Assembly (NCBI GenBank): GCA_951799405.1
Contig: OX637339.1
Location: 2,604,001-2,668,000 of the forward strand
Direction: 5' to 3'
From: Agapetus fuscipes
Lineage: Eukaryota > Arthropoda > Insecta > Trichoptera > Glossosomatidae
Length of the DNA stretch: 64,000 nucleotides
Below the pieces are notes generated by a model that had not been told where the DNA came from, did no database searches, and saw only the letters and a program-made list of their open reading frames with translations. A program made the translations under genes and the position numbers. Shown piece after piece: positions 10,788 through 20,155 of the stretch (position 1 is its first letter; each line of letters begins with the position of its first letter).

Positions 10788-12743
10788 ATGGACGTAGTTG
10801 TGAAGTTTGAGAAGGAGCCGGTCTCGGAGGATATGGATGCACAACTAGAGCACTCACATGAACAAATAGACATTGAAGAGAGCGACGTGAAGCAAGAGAG
10901 ACTGGCTCGTGAGAAGGAATGGGAAGCCGAGGACTTAGTAATGGCAAATATAAAGAATGAGGACTCTGCTCCTCCACCTGACGGCTTGTTGAAGGAATGC
11001 CGCGTGCTTGTGGACAGAATCGACATCGCGCGGTATTCAGATGATCCAGCCAGGTTGGAACATGTGTGCCATGCCTGCAGCTACAAGACCAATCAAAAGA
11101 AACTCTTGAGGATCCACCAGTTGTTCAGTTGCTGCGAGCTGGAGCACACTGGGACAAGCAAGAGCCACCATCACAGACACACAACCTCAGAGAGCGGGCC
11201 ATCCACCTCAACAGATCAACAGGAAACCAACACTCACAATAAATGTGAACAGGGCAATGCAAAACAAACTGAACGCAAAGAGTTGGCCATTGCACAAAGC
11301 ACTTACTATGTTTGCAATAATATTAGTAACAAGTCAGTGTGGAGATCTAATATACAGAAACACAAGCTGGGACACACTGGGCAGAAGCGATTTGCTTGCG
11401 GCCATTGCGATTATAAAACTTCACACTCAGGTAATTTGAAAGTACATAATCTGACACACTCTGGACATAAACCATTTGCATGTGATCAGTGTGATTATAA
11501 AACTACACAGTTAGTTTGTTTAAAAAGACATGCACTGAGACACTCTGGACTGAAAGCATTTGCGTGTGATCAGTGTGATTATAAATCTACACAGTCAGGT
11601 AATTTACATGCACATAAACAGATACACTCCGGCCACAAACCATTTGTGTGTGATCAGTGTGATTTTAAGTCCAGCTATTCAGGTAGTTTACGAATACATA
11701 AACTGACACACGCCGGATACAAACCATTTGCGTGTGATCAGTGTGACTATAGAGCTACACAGTTAAGTCATTTACAAAAACATAAACTGACACACACTGG
11801 ATATAAACCATTTGCGTGTGATCAGTGCAACTATAAAGCGTCACGATTATGTCATTTACAAGCACATAAATGGACACACTCTGGCCAAAAACCATTTGTG
11901 TGTGATCAGTGTGATTTCAAGTCCAGCCATTCACGTAGTTTACGATCACATAAACTGACCCACTCCGGGCACAAACCATTTGCTTGTGATCAGTGTGATT
12001 TCAAGTCCAGCCATTCACGTAGTTTACGATCACATAAACTGACCCACTCCGGGCACAAACCATTTGCTTGTGATCAGTGTGATTATAAGTCCAGCCATTC
12101 AGGTAATTTACGATCACATAAACTGACACACACTGGATACAAACCATTTGCGTGTGATCAGTGCGACTATAAAGCGTCACGATTATGTCATTTACAAGCA
12201 CATAAACGGACACACTCTGGCCAAAAACCATTTGTGTGTGATCAGTGTGATTTCAAGTCCAGCCAGTCAGGTAATTTACGATCACATAAACTGACACACA
12301 CCGGATACAAACCATTTGCGTGTGATCAGTGCAACTATAAAGCGTCACGATTATGTCATTTACAAGCACATAAATGGACACACTCTGGCCAAAAACCATT
12401 TGTGTGTGATCAGTGTGATTTCAAGTCCAGCCATTCACGTAGTTTACGATCACATAAACTGACCCACTCCGGGCACAAACCATTTGCTTGTGATCAGTGT
12501 GATTTCAAGTCCAGCCATTCACGTAGTTTACGATCACATAAACTGACCCACTCCGGGCACAAACCATTTGCTTGTGATCAGTGTGATTATAAGTCCAGCC
12601 ATTCAGGTAATTTACGATCACATAAACTGACACACACTGGATACAAACCATTTGCGTGTGATCAGTGCGACTATAAAGCGTCACGATTATGTCATTTACA
12701 AGCACATAAACGGACACACTCTGGCCAAAAACCATTTGTGTGA
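10788..12743 (+). CDS. C2H2 zinc-finger protein, unit A (frameshift-truncated)
   Basis: Probable nuclear DNA-binding protein. I start at the ATG of MDVVVKFEKEP, shared by copies C and D. An in-frame ATG four codons upstream (10776) is also possible. The N-terminal 150 residues are acidic, with no domain I recognise, apart from a lone CHAC..H finger-like motif. They carry three psi-K-x-E motifs (VKFE, VKQE, IKNE) that could be SUMO-acceptor sites. A His/Ser/Thr-rich linker follows. Then come one degenerate finger and 16 canonical fingers (C-x2-C-x12-H-x3-H, mostly CDQCDYK or CDQCDFK starts) joined by THSGHKPF or THTGYKPF linkers. The frame stops at FV-stop because TGTGTG has become TGTG at 12737, a 2-bp loss. 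Six more fingers continue in another frame. The product could still be expressed as a shorter protein. Confidence 0.85.
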   Translation: MDVVVKFEKEPVSEDMDAQLEHSHEQIDIEESDVKQERLAREKEWEAEDLVMANIKNEDSAPPPDGLLKECRVLVDRIDIARYSDDPARLEHVCHACSYKTNQKKLLRIHQLFSCCELEHTGTSKSHHHRHTTSESGPSTSTDQQETNTHNKCEQGNAKQTERKELAIAQSTYYVCNNISNKSVWRSNIQKHKLGHTGQKRFACGHCDYKTSHSGNLKVHNLTHSGHKPFACDQCDYKTTQLVCLKRHALRHSGLKAFACDQCDYKSTQSGNLHAHKQIHSGHKPFVCDQCDFKSSYSGSLRIHKLTHAGYKPFACDQCDYRATQLSHLQKHKLTHTGYKPFACDQCNYKASRLCHLQAHKWTHSGQKPFVCDQCDFKSSHSRSLRSHKLTHSGHKPFACDQCDFKSSHSRSLRSHKLTHSGHKPFACDQCDYKSSHSGNLRSHKLTHTGYKPFACDQCDYKASRLCHLQAHKRTHSGQKPFVCDQCDFKSSQSGNLRSHKLTHTGYKPFACDQCNYKASRLCHLQAHKWTHSGQKPFVCDQCDFKSSHSRSLRSHKLTHSGHKPFACDQCDFKSSHSRSLRSHKLTHSGHKPFACDQCDYKSSHSGNLRSHKLTHTGYKPFACDQCDYKASRLCHLQAHKRTHSGQKPFV

Positions 12744-12827
12744 TCAGTGTGATTTCAAGTCCAGCCATTCACGTAGTTTACGATCACATAAACTGACCCA
12801 CTCCGGGCACAAACCATTTGCTTGTGA
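11820..12827 (+). repeat. 504-bp tandem duplication of six zinc fingers
   Basis: The block beginning at the finger reading NYKASRLCHLQAHKWTH near 11820 recurs about 504 bp later near 12324, with the same order of helices (SHSRSL, SHSRSL, SHSGNL, SRLCHL). 504 is six times the 84-bp finger unit. A partial third round follows. Every finger contains TGATCA in the CDQC codons, so the gene is a minisatellite-like 84-bp array. Confidence 0.9.
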
Positions 12828-13260
12828 TCAGTGTGATTTCAAGTCCAGCCATTCACGTAGTTTACGATCACATAAACTGACCCACTCCGGGCACAAACCA
12901 TTTGTGTGTGATCAGTGTGATTTTAAGTCCAGCCATTCAAGTACCTTACGATCACATAAACTAATACACACCAGATACAAACCATTTGCGTGTGATCAGT
13001 GTGCTTATAAAGCTAAACAGCTAGGTCATTTACAAGCACATAAACGGACACACTCCGGCCACAAACCATTTGTGTGTGATCAGTGTGATTATAAAGCTAC
13101 ACAGTTATGTCATTTACAAGTACATAAACGGACACACTCTGGGCACAAACCATTTGTGTGTGATCAGTGCAATTATATAAGTGTAAAGTGGCGTAATTTC
13201 AAAAGACACAAACTTGCACACTCCGCTGCCTTAGTTCTTGTTTATCGTAAACGCCATTGA
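12737..13260 (+). pseudogene. Out-of-frame 3' fingers of ZNF unit A
   Basis: After the 2-bp deletion the remaining fingers read on in a different frame: SHSRSL, SHSRSL, SHSSTL, KQLGHL, TQLCHL and KWRNF. The last reads KRHKLAHS and then runs into a MITE at 13224, which supplies an artificial ending (AALVLVYRKRH-stop). In copy D the same position continues to KPFACDQ-stop, so the MITE removed the native C-terminus here. Confidence 0.85.
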
Positions 13261-13478
13261 GAAAATTTTCCATGAGCAATGTTTGCATGTGTACTGGACA
13301 AATGTGTCTTACGAAAACAATAAATTTATTTAAAAAATATTTAAAAGAACTCACACATTATCGAATTTTACGGTTTTTCTTAGCTCAGATTGTGTAGAAT
13401 TTGATTCATAAGACAACTGCATGAAAAAATCATATGTGACAAGATTGGCGTATACGGTAAACAAGAACTGGGGGAGCG
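13224..13478. mobile_element. 255-bp MITE with 4-bp target duplication
   Basis: TIRs are CGCTGCCTTAGTTCTTGTTT on the left and the complement of AACAAGAACTGGGGGAGCG on the right. They are flanked by ACTC at 13220-13223 and 13479-13482. Copies C and D have the uninterrupted CACACTC-type site. A second member, also 255 bp, lies at 60847-61101, flanked by AACT. A 4-bp duplication of variable sequence argues against piggyBac and fits superfamilies such as Sola1 or Chapaev. No transposase is present. Confidence 0.9.
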
Positions 13479-13625
13479 ACTCCCGACAAAAACTGTTTTC
13501 TTGTGATCAGTGAGGTTATAAAGCTTTACATTTTTTTGTATTCAAAAACCATACACAGATAAAGCATTTGAATGTGATTATAAAACTATATAGACTTAAG
13601 TATAAATTACATCATAATTGTGAGG
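13479..13625 (+). pseudogene. Displaced C-terminal tail of ZNF unit A
   Basis: Immediately after the MITE the sequence reads like the lost end of the zinc-finger gene (SRQK then CDQ-stop). A further decayed finger-like piece follows. The same 3' region is at 38460-38600 and 47270-47350 in units C and D. Confidence 0.7.
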
Positions 13626-13805
13626 CCGAGGTATCACTTAATATATTAATTATTATACTAAAAATAATCCGCTTCTGTCTTCTGATAAAATACATATTAA
13701 ACATCACATCAACCCTTGCTATCCATCTACTTCATATAAAGGGAAAGCCTCTCCATTAAAAATAAATTAAAGTGAGTACAGATAAAACTTGAGAACTACT
13801 GAACA

Positions 13806-14030
13806 GATTTTTTTTTTTTTTTTTTTAAATAGATTTGTGGAAAGGAATGCAATCCACCAACCTATTTTACCTGGCCAGTTGTCTTCATGCGAAAGCAGAA
13901 GCTTGTGTGCATGCAACGGCATCTGTTGAACCAGGGTCGAAGTTATCGTCGCGGGATTCGAACCAGCGTTATCCGGTTCCAAATAACCTGTCTTGATCCC
14001 CGCGGCTATAACACCGACGACCGATGTACA
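13806..14030 (-). mobile_element. tRNA-derived SINE, present only in unit A
   Basis: On the - strand a tRNA-like head with box B GGTTCGAATCC lies near 13970. The body ends in poly(A), seen as the T run at 13809-13826. Units C (near 38270) and D (near 47070) show the empty site, reading GATGTACATCTGTTCAG without interruption. A fragment of the same SINE is embedded in the hAT MITE at 42535-42812. Confidence 0.85.
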
Positions 14031-14396
14031 TCATATTCACAACAAACATTATTTGGTATCTCGGATGTGTTCTCACATCATCAAAGGTTTTCTAATTTGT
14101 TGTTTGTTTAAGAAATAGCTATGTTTGATTAGGACACCTTTTCTGTATGAAATGAAACTAATTGTGAAATTTGATTTTTTAATTAATGTGCAGGCAGCTA
14201 ACAAGGGTACCACAGCCTCCATTGAATTTAAACACATTTTTTTTTTACAAGTGTTTTGTAGATTTTAATATCATTGTTTTTACTTAGTGATTTGTTTTAT
14301 GTAGGATTATTTTAAAATAATAAAAATATTTAAAATAAATTGCACAGAATCTGCACTCGAGTTTCTTGTATAAATTAACCCACTGTATGACGTATG
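14031..14396 (+). other. Non-coding 3' region of ZNF unit A
   Basis: Matches 37905-38265 (unit C) and, split by insertions, 43820-44020 plus 46940-47065 (unit D). No coding pattern is seen. A poly(A)-like AAATAAATTGCA lies near 14335. Confidence 0.6.
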
Positions 14397-15021
14397 GGTA
14401 TCGCCGTCGAAATTTGTACCTTTTGTCTTGTGCGTGTGTCCCCTAATGATTTTCAGCTTTTTCATAAAAACTGGTGATCTCTACTGAATTCTAAAATTAT
14501 CAGAGTAAAGTAAATGAAAAGCGTATCGAAATACAAAAAAAACTGCAAAAAGCATTAAGTGGCGATGGAATTAAAAAATAAAACAAAATCGCCTTTTTTC
14601 CATTCCCATACAAATTTTACATGTCCGCAACCCGTTTTTGACCCTTTGATGGCATGATACGATCAAAATAGTCAAACGTTTTTAAAGTTGAGTATTTTTG
14701 CATATACCTTAGTAACGTATCTTTCATTTTCTGTACTAGCCACAATAATATTTATTTATTTAAACACGAAATATTGATTGCTAAGGGTTGTCTCCATTTT
14801 TGGCTCCGAAATTTTTCTTTTAGTGTGTTACCAATTCCATTGGAACTGACAAAAATCTTGCAATCCTAAGTATTTGTTCACGTATGGTAACTCTTTGATG
14901 CAGTGTGGACAACACAAAAAAACTCATTCGATACCTTCATTTTCTTCTGAGAACGTTTACATCAGAGTCGGGAATTTGTTGTGAGTGTTTTGAGTGGAAG
15001 TTTGCTTGGTATTATTAAGGT

Positions 15022-15225
15022 ATGTATTCAAATATGTTGTCAGTTGTATATTTTTTACTTAGATCCATTAATTCTTCTAATGATTGTATGTTTTTATCAT
15101 TGCTGACAGTATTATTTTTCAAATGGCACAAGTTTAAGGTAATGTCGGGCGGTTTTTTATTTACAATCTTTACCGTATGTTACCATATTAAGGTGTATTC
15201 ACGTAGGTTAAAAAAATACACCTAG
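15022..15225 (+). other. Short open frame in the 1.7-kb element, function unknown
   Basis: A 67-codon hydrophobic open frame lies inside the element. It has no recognisable domain and its composition matches AT-rich background. I do not claim it as a gene and list it only because it is the longest open frame in the element. Confidence 0.1.
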
Positions 15226-15474
15226 TTACCGTTAATTTATGGTTGACTAACAAATAACATTTACGTAATTGAAACATAAAACTATCTAATCAACCTTACT
15301 ACATGCTATTAATATTTTAAATGCACCGTTTGATGTTTGTTATTCAAAATAGCAAAAAGGTTTATTCCGTGATCTGTGGGCTAAACGGATTAAATTAAAT
15401 TTGGACCACAGAGGTACCTAATTTTCATATCGGTGCTGGATACTGTGAAAAATGTACGTAAAAAAACCATTGCC

Positions 15475-15718
15475 TATCTATCTAAATCTAAATCTATGAT
15501 AATCTATAATCTATGTTACAAAAATATATTGCATTTAAGACTTTAAGTTCGTACTTAAACATGCTGCATGTGAACCTACAATATAAAACCCAATCTCAAA
15601 TGAACATAAACCCTGCAACTCTTGCCGACCTTACCTGACACAATGGTAACATTGGTAAAGTGAACCATTTTTTACAGTATGAGTGGTCAGCTTCATACTA
15701 ACCTATAAGTCCAGGAAA
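15475..15718 (-). repeat. R-family repeat
   Basis: Near full-length copy with an AAATCTAAATCTATGATAATC-type tail at the left and the head (ATACTAACCTATAAGTCC) at the right. Confidence 0.8.
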
Positions 15719-15807
15719 CTTATTGAAATACAATAAACGAACGATTTTAGGTAGTTATTAAATGTGCGTACCTATTCATATTTTTATTAAAGCGTCGTCC
15801 AAATATG

Positions 15808-16110
15808 GGTATCGCCGTTTAAATTTGTACCATAACTGTCGACGGGCAAGATTCAAGAAAACGAAAACATCGTGAATTAAGGTCTATTCAAAATGGTGCT
15901 CTTATATTTTTACTGAACAGTGTTTACGAACTGCTATAAAATCTTGTACCTATTCGTCGTCGAAAAAAGAAATGAGATATCGAAATGTAAAAAAACAAAT
16001 TTTTCGAACCTGTCCGTCATTTTGAATAGACCTTAATTTAATTCACGATGTTTTTGTTTTCTTGAATCTTGCCGGTCGACAGTTATGGTACAAATTTAAA
16101 CGGCGATACC
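15808..16110. mobile_element. 303-bp inner element with 88-bp inverted ends
   Basis: The left end (GGTATCGCCGTTTAAATTTG onward) and the right end are inverted copies for about 88 bp, including AAGATTCAAGAAAACGAAAA. The left flank reads AAATATG and the right flank CGTATG, so both sides share TATG. It looks like a short family member nested at, or forming, the right end of the larger element. Confidence 0.75.
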
Positions 16111-16429
16111 CGTATGTAAAGCTTTAATCATCTACCAACTTATGCAGTTTCAATGAATAATAAATCTATCAATAATAAATCAATTTTATTCCACCGCGGT
16201 GTGTACCTGCATAATCGTACAATATGTAAATAGCCATATAAATACTTAAATGAATATAAATATTTGGATGATTTATTTGGTAAGCACGGTTTTGTGTGAA
16301 ACACACCTCAAGAGCCTTCTGCGAGGTTTGTCTTCTCTGGAAAAAGCGCCAATTACACAAGAAAGATCCATGACTTACAGGTTGGTATGAAGCTGACCTC
16401 TGTACTGTACTGTATCTTGCCGCCGTTCC

Positions 16430-16975
16430 ACTAGGGGTGGCCAGTACCTCCGCAGATGCGCCTCCACTTTTTTCTGTCCTAACAAACCACTTTAATTTCC
16501 TCAATATTCATCATCTTTTTCATACATACTCTTCTCTCATTCTCACTCTGCAGATTCCATTCTTTTGCAATCTCACCTATTTGGTCTAACCATTCTTTCC
16601 TCGGCCTTCCCCTCCCACGTTTTCCTCTGACATTTCCTTTGCACACTTTCTTTGTTAGTTGTTCATCATCCATTCTTTCAAGATGTCCGAACCATCTCAT
16701 TGTACTTTTTTGTACTTTCATTCTCCTATTCTCTTTTTTACCACACTCGTTCATCACCCAATCATTACGTACTCTATCACTCAGTGTCTTTCCAGCCATT
16801 GTTTTCAGGTAAGCCATTTCAACCATACATACTTTACTCAGCCACATTCCTTAACTGTCCACGCCTCACTTCCATACATCAATGTCAGAACCAATATGCC
16901 ATTGTGGACTGCCGATCTCATATTCTTCGTAAGTTTGCTATTTCTTGCAATTCTTCCAATCGTTTCTTCCTTGTA
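16430..16975 (-). pseudogene. RTE-type LINE, ORF2 C-terminal fragment
   Basis: The - strand frame reads MRWFGHLERMDDEQLTKKVC, then KRGRGRPRKEWLDQI and a closing EIKVVC. This is the C-terminal signature common in RTE/BovB-like reverse transcriptases of insects. The catalytic reverse transcriptase and endonuclease domains are absent, so it is a 5'-truncated dead copy. It is mirrored at 37036-37575. Confidence 0.8.
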
Positions 16976-17238
16976 GAAGTTTAAAAATTAGAATGGACGA
17001 ACACAGGCGTTGTCTATCTAATAATAACTTCTCCGAGTTTGCCAACCACATTATAGAATCAGGACATACTTTTAATAAACATACAATCAAACTTCTTCAT
17101 ACAAACACATACAGACCGACTTTAACAGCTCTCGAGACCATAGAAATTAATAAAAATTCAAGTACTGTCAATTCCTTACTAAATAACTTTTTGATCCCTA
17201 ATCCATCTCCTCTCCTGACCTTGTTTCCTAGAAATAAT
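16976..17238 (+). pseudogene. Penelope-like element fragment (GIY-YIG region)
   Basis: The + frame reads KIRMDEHRRCLSNNNFSEFA, then NHIIESGHTFN and, later, LTALETIEINK. The spacing R..EH...A.H....GH....ALE resembles the end of the GIY-YIG endonuclease domain of Penelope-like retroelements. It is truncated on both sides and runs directly into zinc-finger sequence. It is mirrored at 36776-37035. Assignment is by pattern only. Confidence 0.5.
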
Positions 17239-17418
17239 AGTGATCAGTGTGATTATAAAGCTACACAGTTGTGTAATTTACAAGCACATAAAAGGACACA
17301 CTCCGTGCACAAACCATTTGTGTGTGATCAGTACAATTATAAAACTGTAAAGTCGCGTAATTTTAAAAGATACAAACTTGCACACTCCCGACAAAACCCG
17401 TTTGCTTGTGATCAGTGA
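17239..17418 (+). pseudogene. Two-finger ZNF fragment, unit A
   Basis: SDQCDYKATQLCNLQAHKRT is followed by a second finger with CDQYNYK (the second Cys is lost to Tyr) and the native ending NPFACDQ-stop. This is the 3' end of another zinc-finger copy, so at least one extra gene once lay here. It is mirrored at 36605-36775. Confidence 0.85.
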
Positions 17419-18799
17419 TATTATATATGTAGCTTTATTTACATTTTGTTGTATTAAAAAACAGGTGAACTTGAAAGAAGAATAATGAAAGGCGGGTGTG
17501 TACTAATTAATTTATTTAATTCTTGAAAACAGTTTTTTCATATTATCTCAAAAACTGTTCACATTGTTTTATTAAAAACCACATCATTTACTAGAAATTG
17601 TATCATTCTATAATTATGAAGAAAAAAAATATATTTCCATAATGCAAAACAAAAAAATGTGAAAAAAACGAGTTTTTTTAAATATTTTTTTGTGGCGTCA
17701 TTTTTTAAGTCATATAAAAACAACTTACTAAAAAATTTAGATAAAAAATCATTTAACACGCATGGTTTTTTTTTATTAATGTCACTCTTTTACTAAGGCC
17801 ATAAAGTGTAAGAAACATATTTTTAAAAACAACGGGATTTTTTTTGTAAACACAGCCTTAACATTTACTTAACCTTATTTGTACACACTTATTTATGTTA
17901 TTGGAAACAAGGAATATGCTTAAGTTAGAATTCTTCACTTAGTGGGGATTGTTTTTATTTTCCACTTTTGTAAATATACTAAAATAATACGAGTAATTAT
18001 ACAAATAGTTAAATTCAAATCAGTTGTCCACTTGTCGCCTAAAATAGTGACAATCCATGTTTTGTTGCGGGTATGCACCTGCCTATGGGTGAAATGTGTT
18101 GTAAGTAAATAACATTGAAAGAATTTTAGGGTCCCAAAAAATGATTGGTAAATTTTTCATCAAAAGTCAAAAAATTTAAAATAAGTAATTCAAGATATTC
18201 ATAACATGACGAGAACTCAATTACCTTTTGACAACTAAAAGATTATCAAATTAATTCTTAAAGAATTTAATTAACCTTTTCGCTTCTGAATATTCTGGCC
18301 ATACATATACCCACAGTACGGTATACTTTTTCAAGCACATTTTAAAACATTTATTGTTTCCTACCTTAATTGATTAACGACACTTGTGAACAAACTTTGT
18401 GCACAGTCACATATGTATTAGTTATTCGAGAACAACAATCACAAAGGCTTAGCTCTTTTCACTTGCAGACTTTTGAATTCTTGAACAGAGATGTCAGGGA
18501 TAGGTTCAAAGTTGGATGACGTCTATGATTGACAGCCGCACTGTATGCAAGTTTACACTTGACGCCTATGGGTGTCACCCGCAGTTAAAGGGTTAAATTA
18601 AAGAATGTATGGGAAAAAGTGATGGCGAAGCCAGACTAAAAACCAACCATGCAACAGCACTGTTGGTCTGCTAGTGTAAACTAAAAGATCTGTGATTGGA
18701 TAATACTTAAACTGTGTAAAAGGGTTGTAAATTGAATTTTTTTTTAATAAATATAATAGTTAGGTTTAAGTTAGAATTACGGTCGTTTGACATTTTGAC
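17419..18799. other. Non-coding duplicated segment
   Basis: AT-rich sequence mirrored at 35234-36600 with few differences. I see no coding pattern. The 3' end of the preceding ZNF fragment (ACATTTTGTTGTATTAAAAA) lies at its start. Confidence 0.6.
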
Positions 18800-19566
18800 A
18801 ATTATATTAATTTTCGGATATTTAACGAACCGTTCGGTGAGAACTTACATTATTCTCTACGTTTCGTCAGCGACATGGAGTTATAATATAGGGGAGCGGT
18901 AACTAAAGTACTGAATTGGTTCATACTTTTTCCCTGTTGCGCTCCTCATGTGTCAAACGTTGCAGTGGTACCCCGAATGTACGGCGGCAACAATTACAAA
19001 TATAACGCATTAAATATCACAATGGTTATAATGAAATGAGTGATAAAATTAAAATAAGATTATACACTTTGAAAATATAAAATACTGGCATCAATTTTGG
19101 CGATTAAAATATTTATAACGCGTGTTATCTGTCAACTTTAGCTATTTCCGGTCAAATCGGCAGCCATTTTTTGCAATGGTACCAACATTCAAGATTTTTT
19201 TTTTGGGGCTGTGTTGAGTTTTGTGTACAAACGAAAATGCAACTGTGAAGTTCTTTGTTCTCTTTCTAACTAATGACCATTTTCGTAAATAAGTTGAGAC
19301 AAATATATATGTCTATTTTCGTTAAAATAACTACTTGTCCACAGATGTTATTAGTCAATGGTCAGCGACGTAGCCGACGTCTTCAGGAGAACATCCTATC
19401 TGTACGGCGACAGGATAGGATGTCATCCTATCCTACCAGTTCATCCTCAGTCGCCGTACAGATAGGATGTTCTCCTGAAGACGTCGGCTACGTCGCTGAC
19501 GAAACGTAGAGAATAATGTAAGTTCTCACGGAACGGTTTGTTAAATATCCGAAAATTAATATAATT
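18800..19566. mobile_element. Foldback element with nested inverted repeats
   Basis: The outer arms of about 75 bp (AATTATATTAATTTTCGGAT and its complement at 19547-19566) carry TTTAACGAACCGTTCGGTGA and TTCTCTACGTTTCGTC. An inner pair of perfect 51-base arms lies at 19361-19411 and 19450-19500, and the loop between them contains AGGATAGGATG / CATCCTATCCT. No gene is present. It is mirrored at 34467-35233. Confidence 0.85.
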
Positions 19567-19935
19567 ATAAATACAGTATTCAATGATAGGATGTATCCGT
19601 TAATATTCCTGTGTTACCTCATTATTGTACATGTTATTAGTTATTTACTTTACAACCCAGGATGTTCCTGCTTATGTAAATAACCACCTGACGATGCAAA
19701 CGGATGTTTGCAAAACAGGTTGTGGTATAAAATATAATATAATCAAGTAATCGAAAACAAAGCTGTTTTTCTTTTATCCTTAAAAAATAAATACCTTAAT
19801 CTTTTATTAAGCCTATTGCAGATCACAGTAAGCTTGTCCTGTTTTATAGAAAGCCTTTAGTTCCTGACATTGAAGTTTCCATTAGCGCTATGTCCCTCAT
19901 TCTAGTAGCACCACTTTGCTATGTAAATACTCTAA

Positions 19936-20152
19936 GGCTACGTACGCACTAGGCAGCGTGCCGCATGGCAGGCCGCAGCAAGGAAAATGTATGAAAAATG
20001 AGTTTTCGTACGCACTATGCTGCGGCATGCCGCAAAACGCAGCGGCCGTTCGCAGCGCTGCGGCCTGCCGATGGCATGCCGCACGGTAGCGTACGCACTA
20101 GGCGGTTCCAGCTGCGGTTCATACTGCGTTAGCTTGCGGCGCGTACGTACCC
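19936..20152. mobile_element. GC-rich MITE, TAA duplication (unit A)
   Basis: The ends GGCTACGTACGCAC and the complement of GCGCGTACGTACCC are flanked by TAA at 19933-19935 and 20153-20155. A 3-bp TWA duplication with GG ends fits PIF/Harbinger-type MITEs. The body is full of CATGCCGCA and TGCGGC words. The unit C copy (33792-34097) is 89 bp longer. Confidence 0.8.
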
Positions 20153-20155
20153 TAA

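Larger units (their letters stand above)
14397..16110. mobile_element. 1.7-kb DNA transposon with 6-bp target duplication
   Basis: The termini GGTATCGCCG and CGGCGATACC are perfect complements. The flanks CGTATG (14391-14396) and CGTATG (16111-16116) are duplicated. Unit C holds the empty site with one CGTATG (complement near 37895). No transposase ORF is visible. An R copy (15475-15718) and a second, inner copy of the terminus at 15808 suggest a composite of related elements. Confidence 0.85.

Noticed and set aside
11245..11439. Open frames antisense to or overlapping the zinc-finger genes (for example 12001-12231, 12505-12768)
   Set aside because: They are shadows created by the 84-bp finger periodicity and appear in every copy in the same relation to the true frame.
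10801..13220. CRISPR-like array of regularly spaced repeats
   Set aside because: The 84-bp periodicity comes from coding zinc fingers with in-frame C2H2 motifs. There are no spacers, and this is eukaryotic DNA.
19273..19509. 78-codon open frame in the foldback element, repeated at 34524-34760
   Set aside because: It runs through a perfect palindrome, and the second copy is the mirror duplication. Conservation is explained by the element, not by coding.
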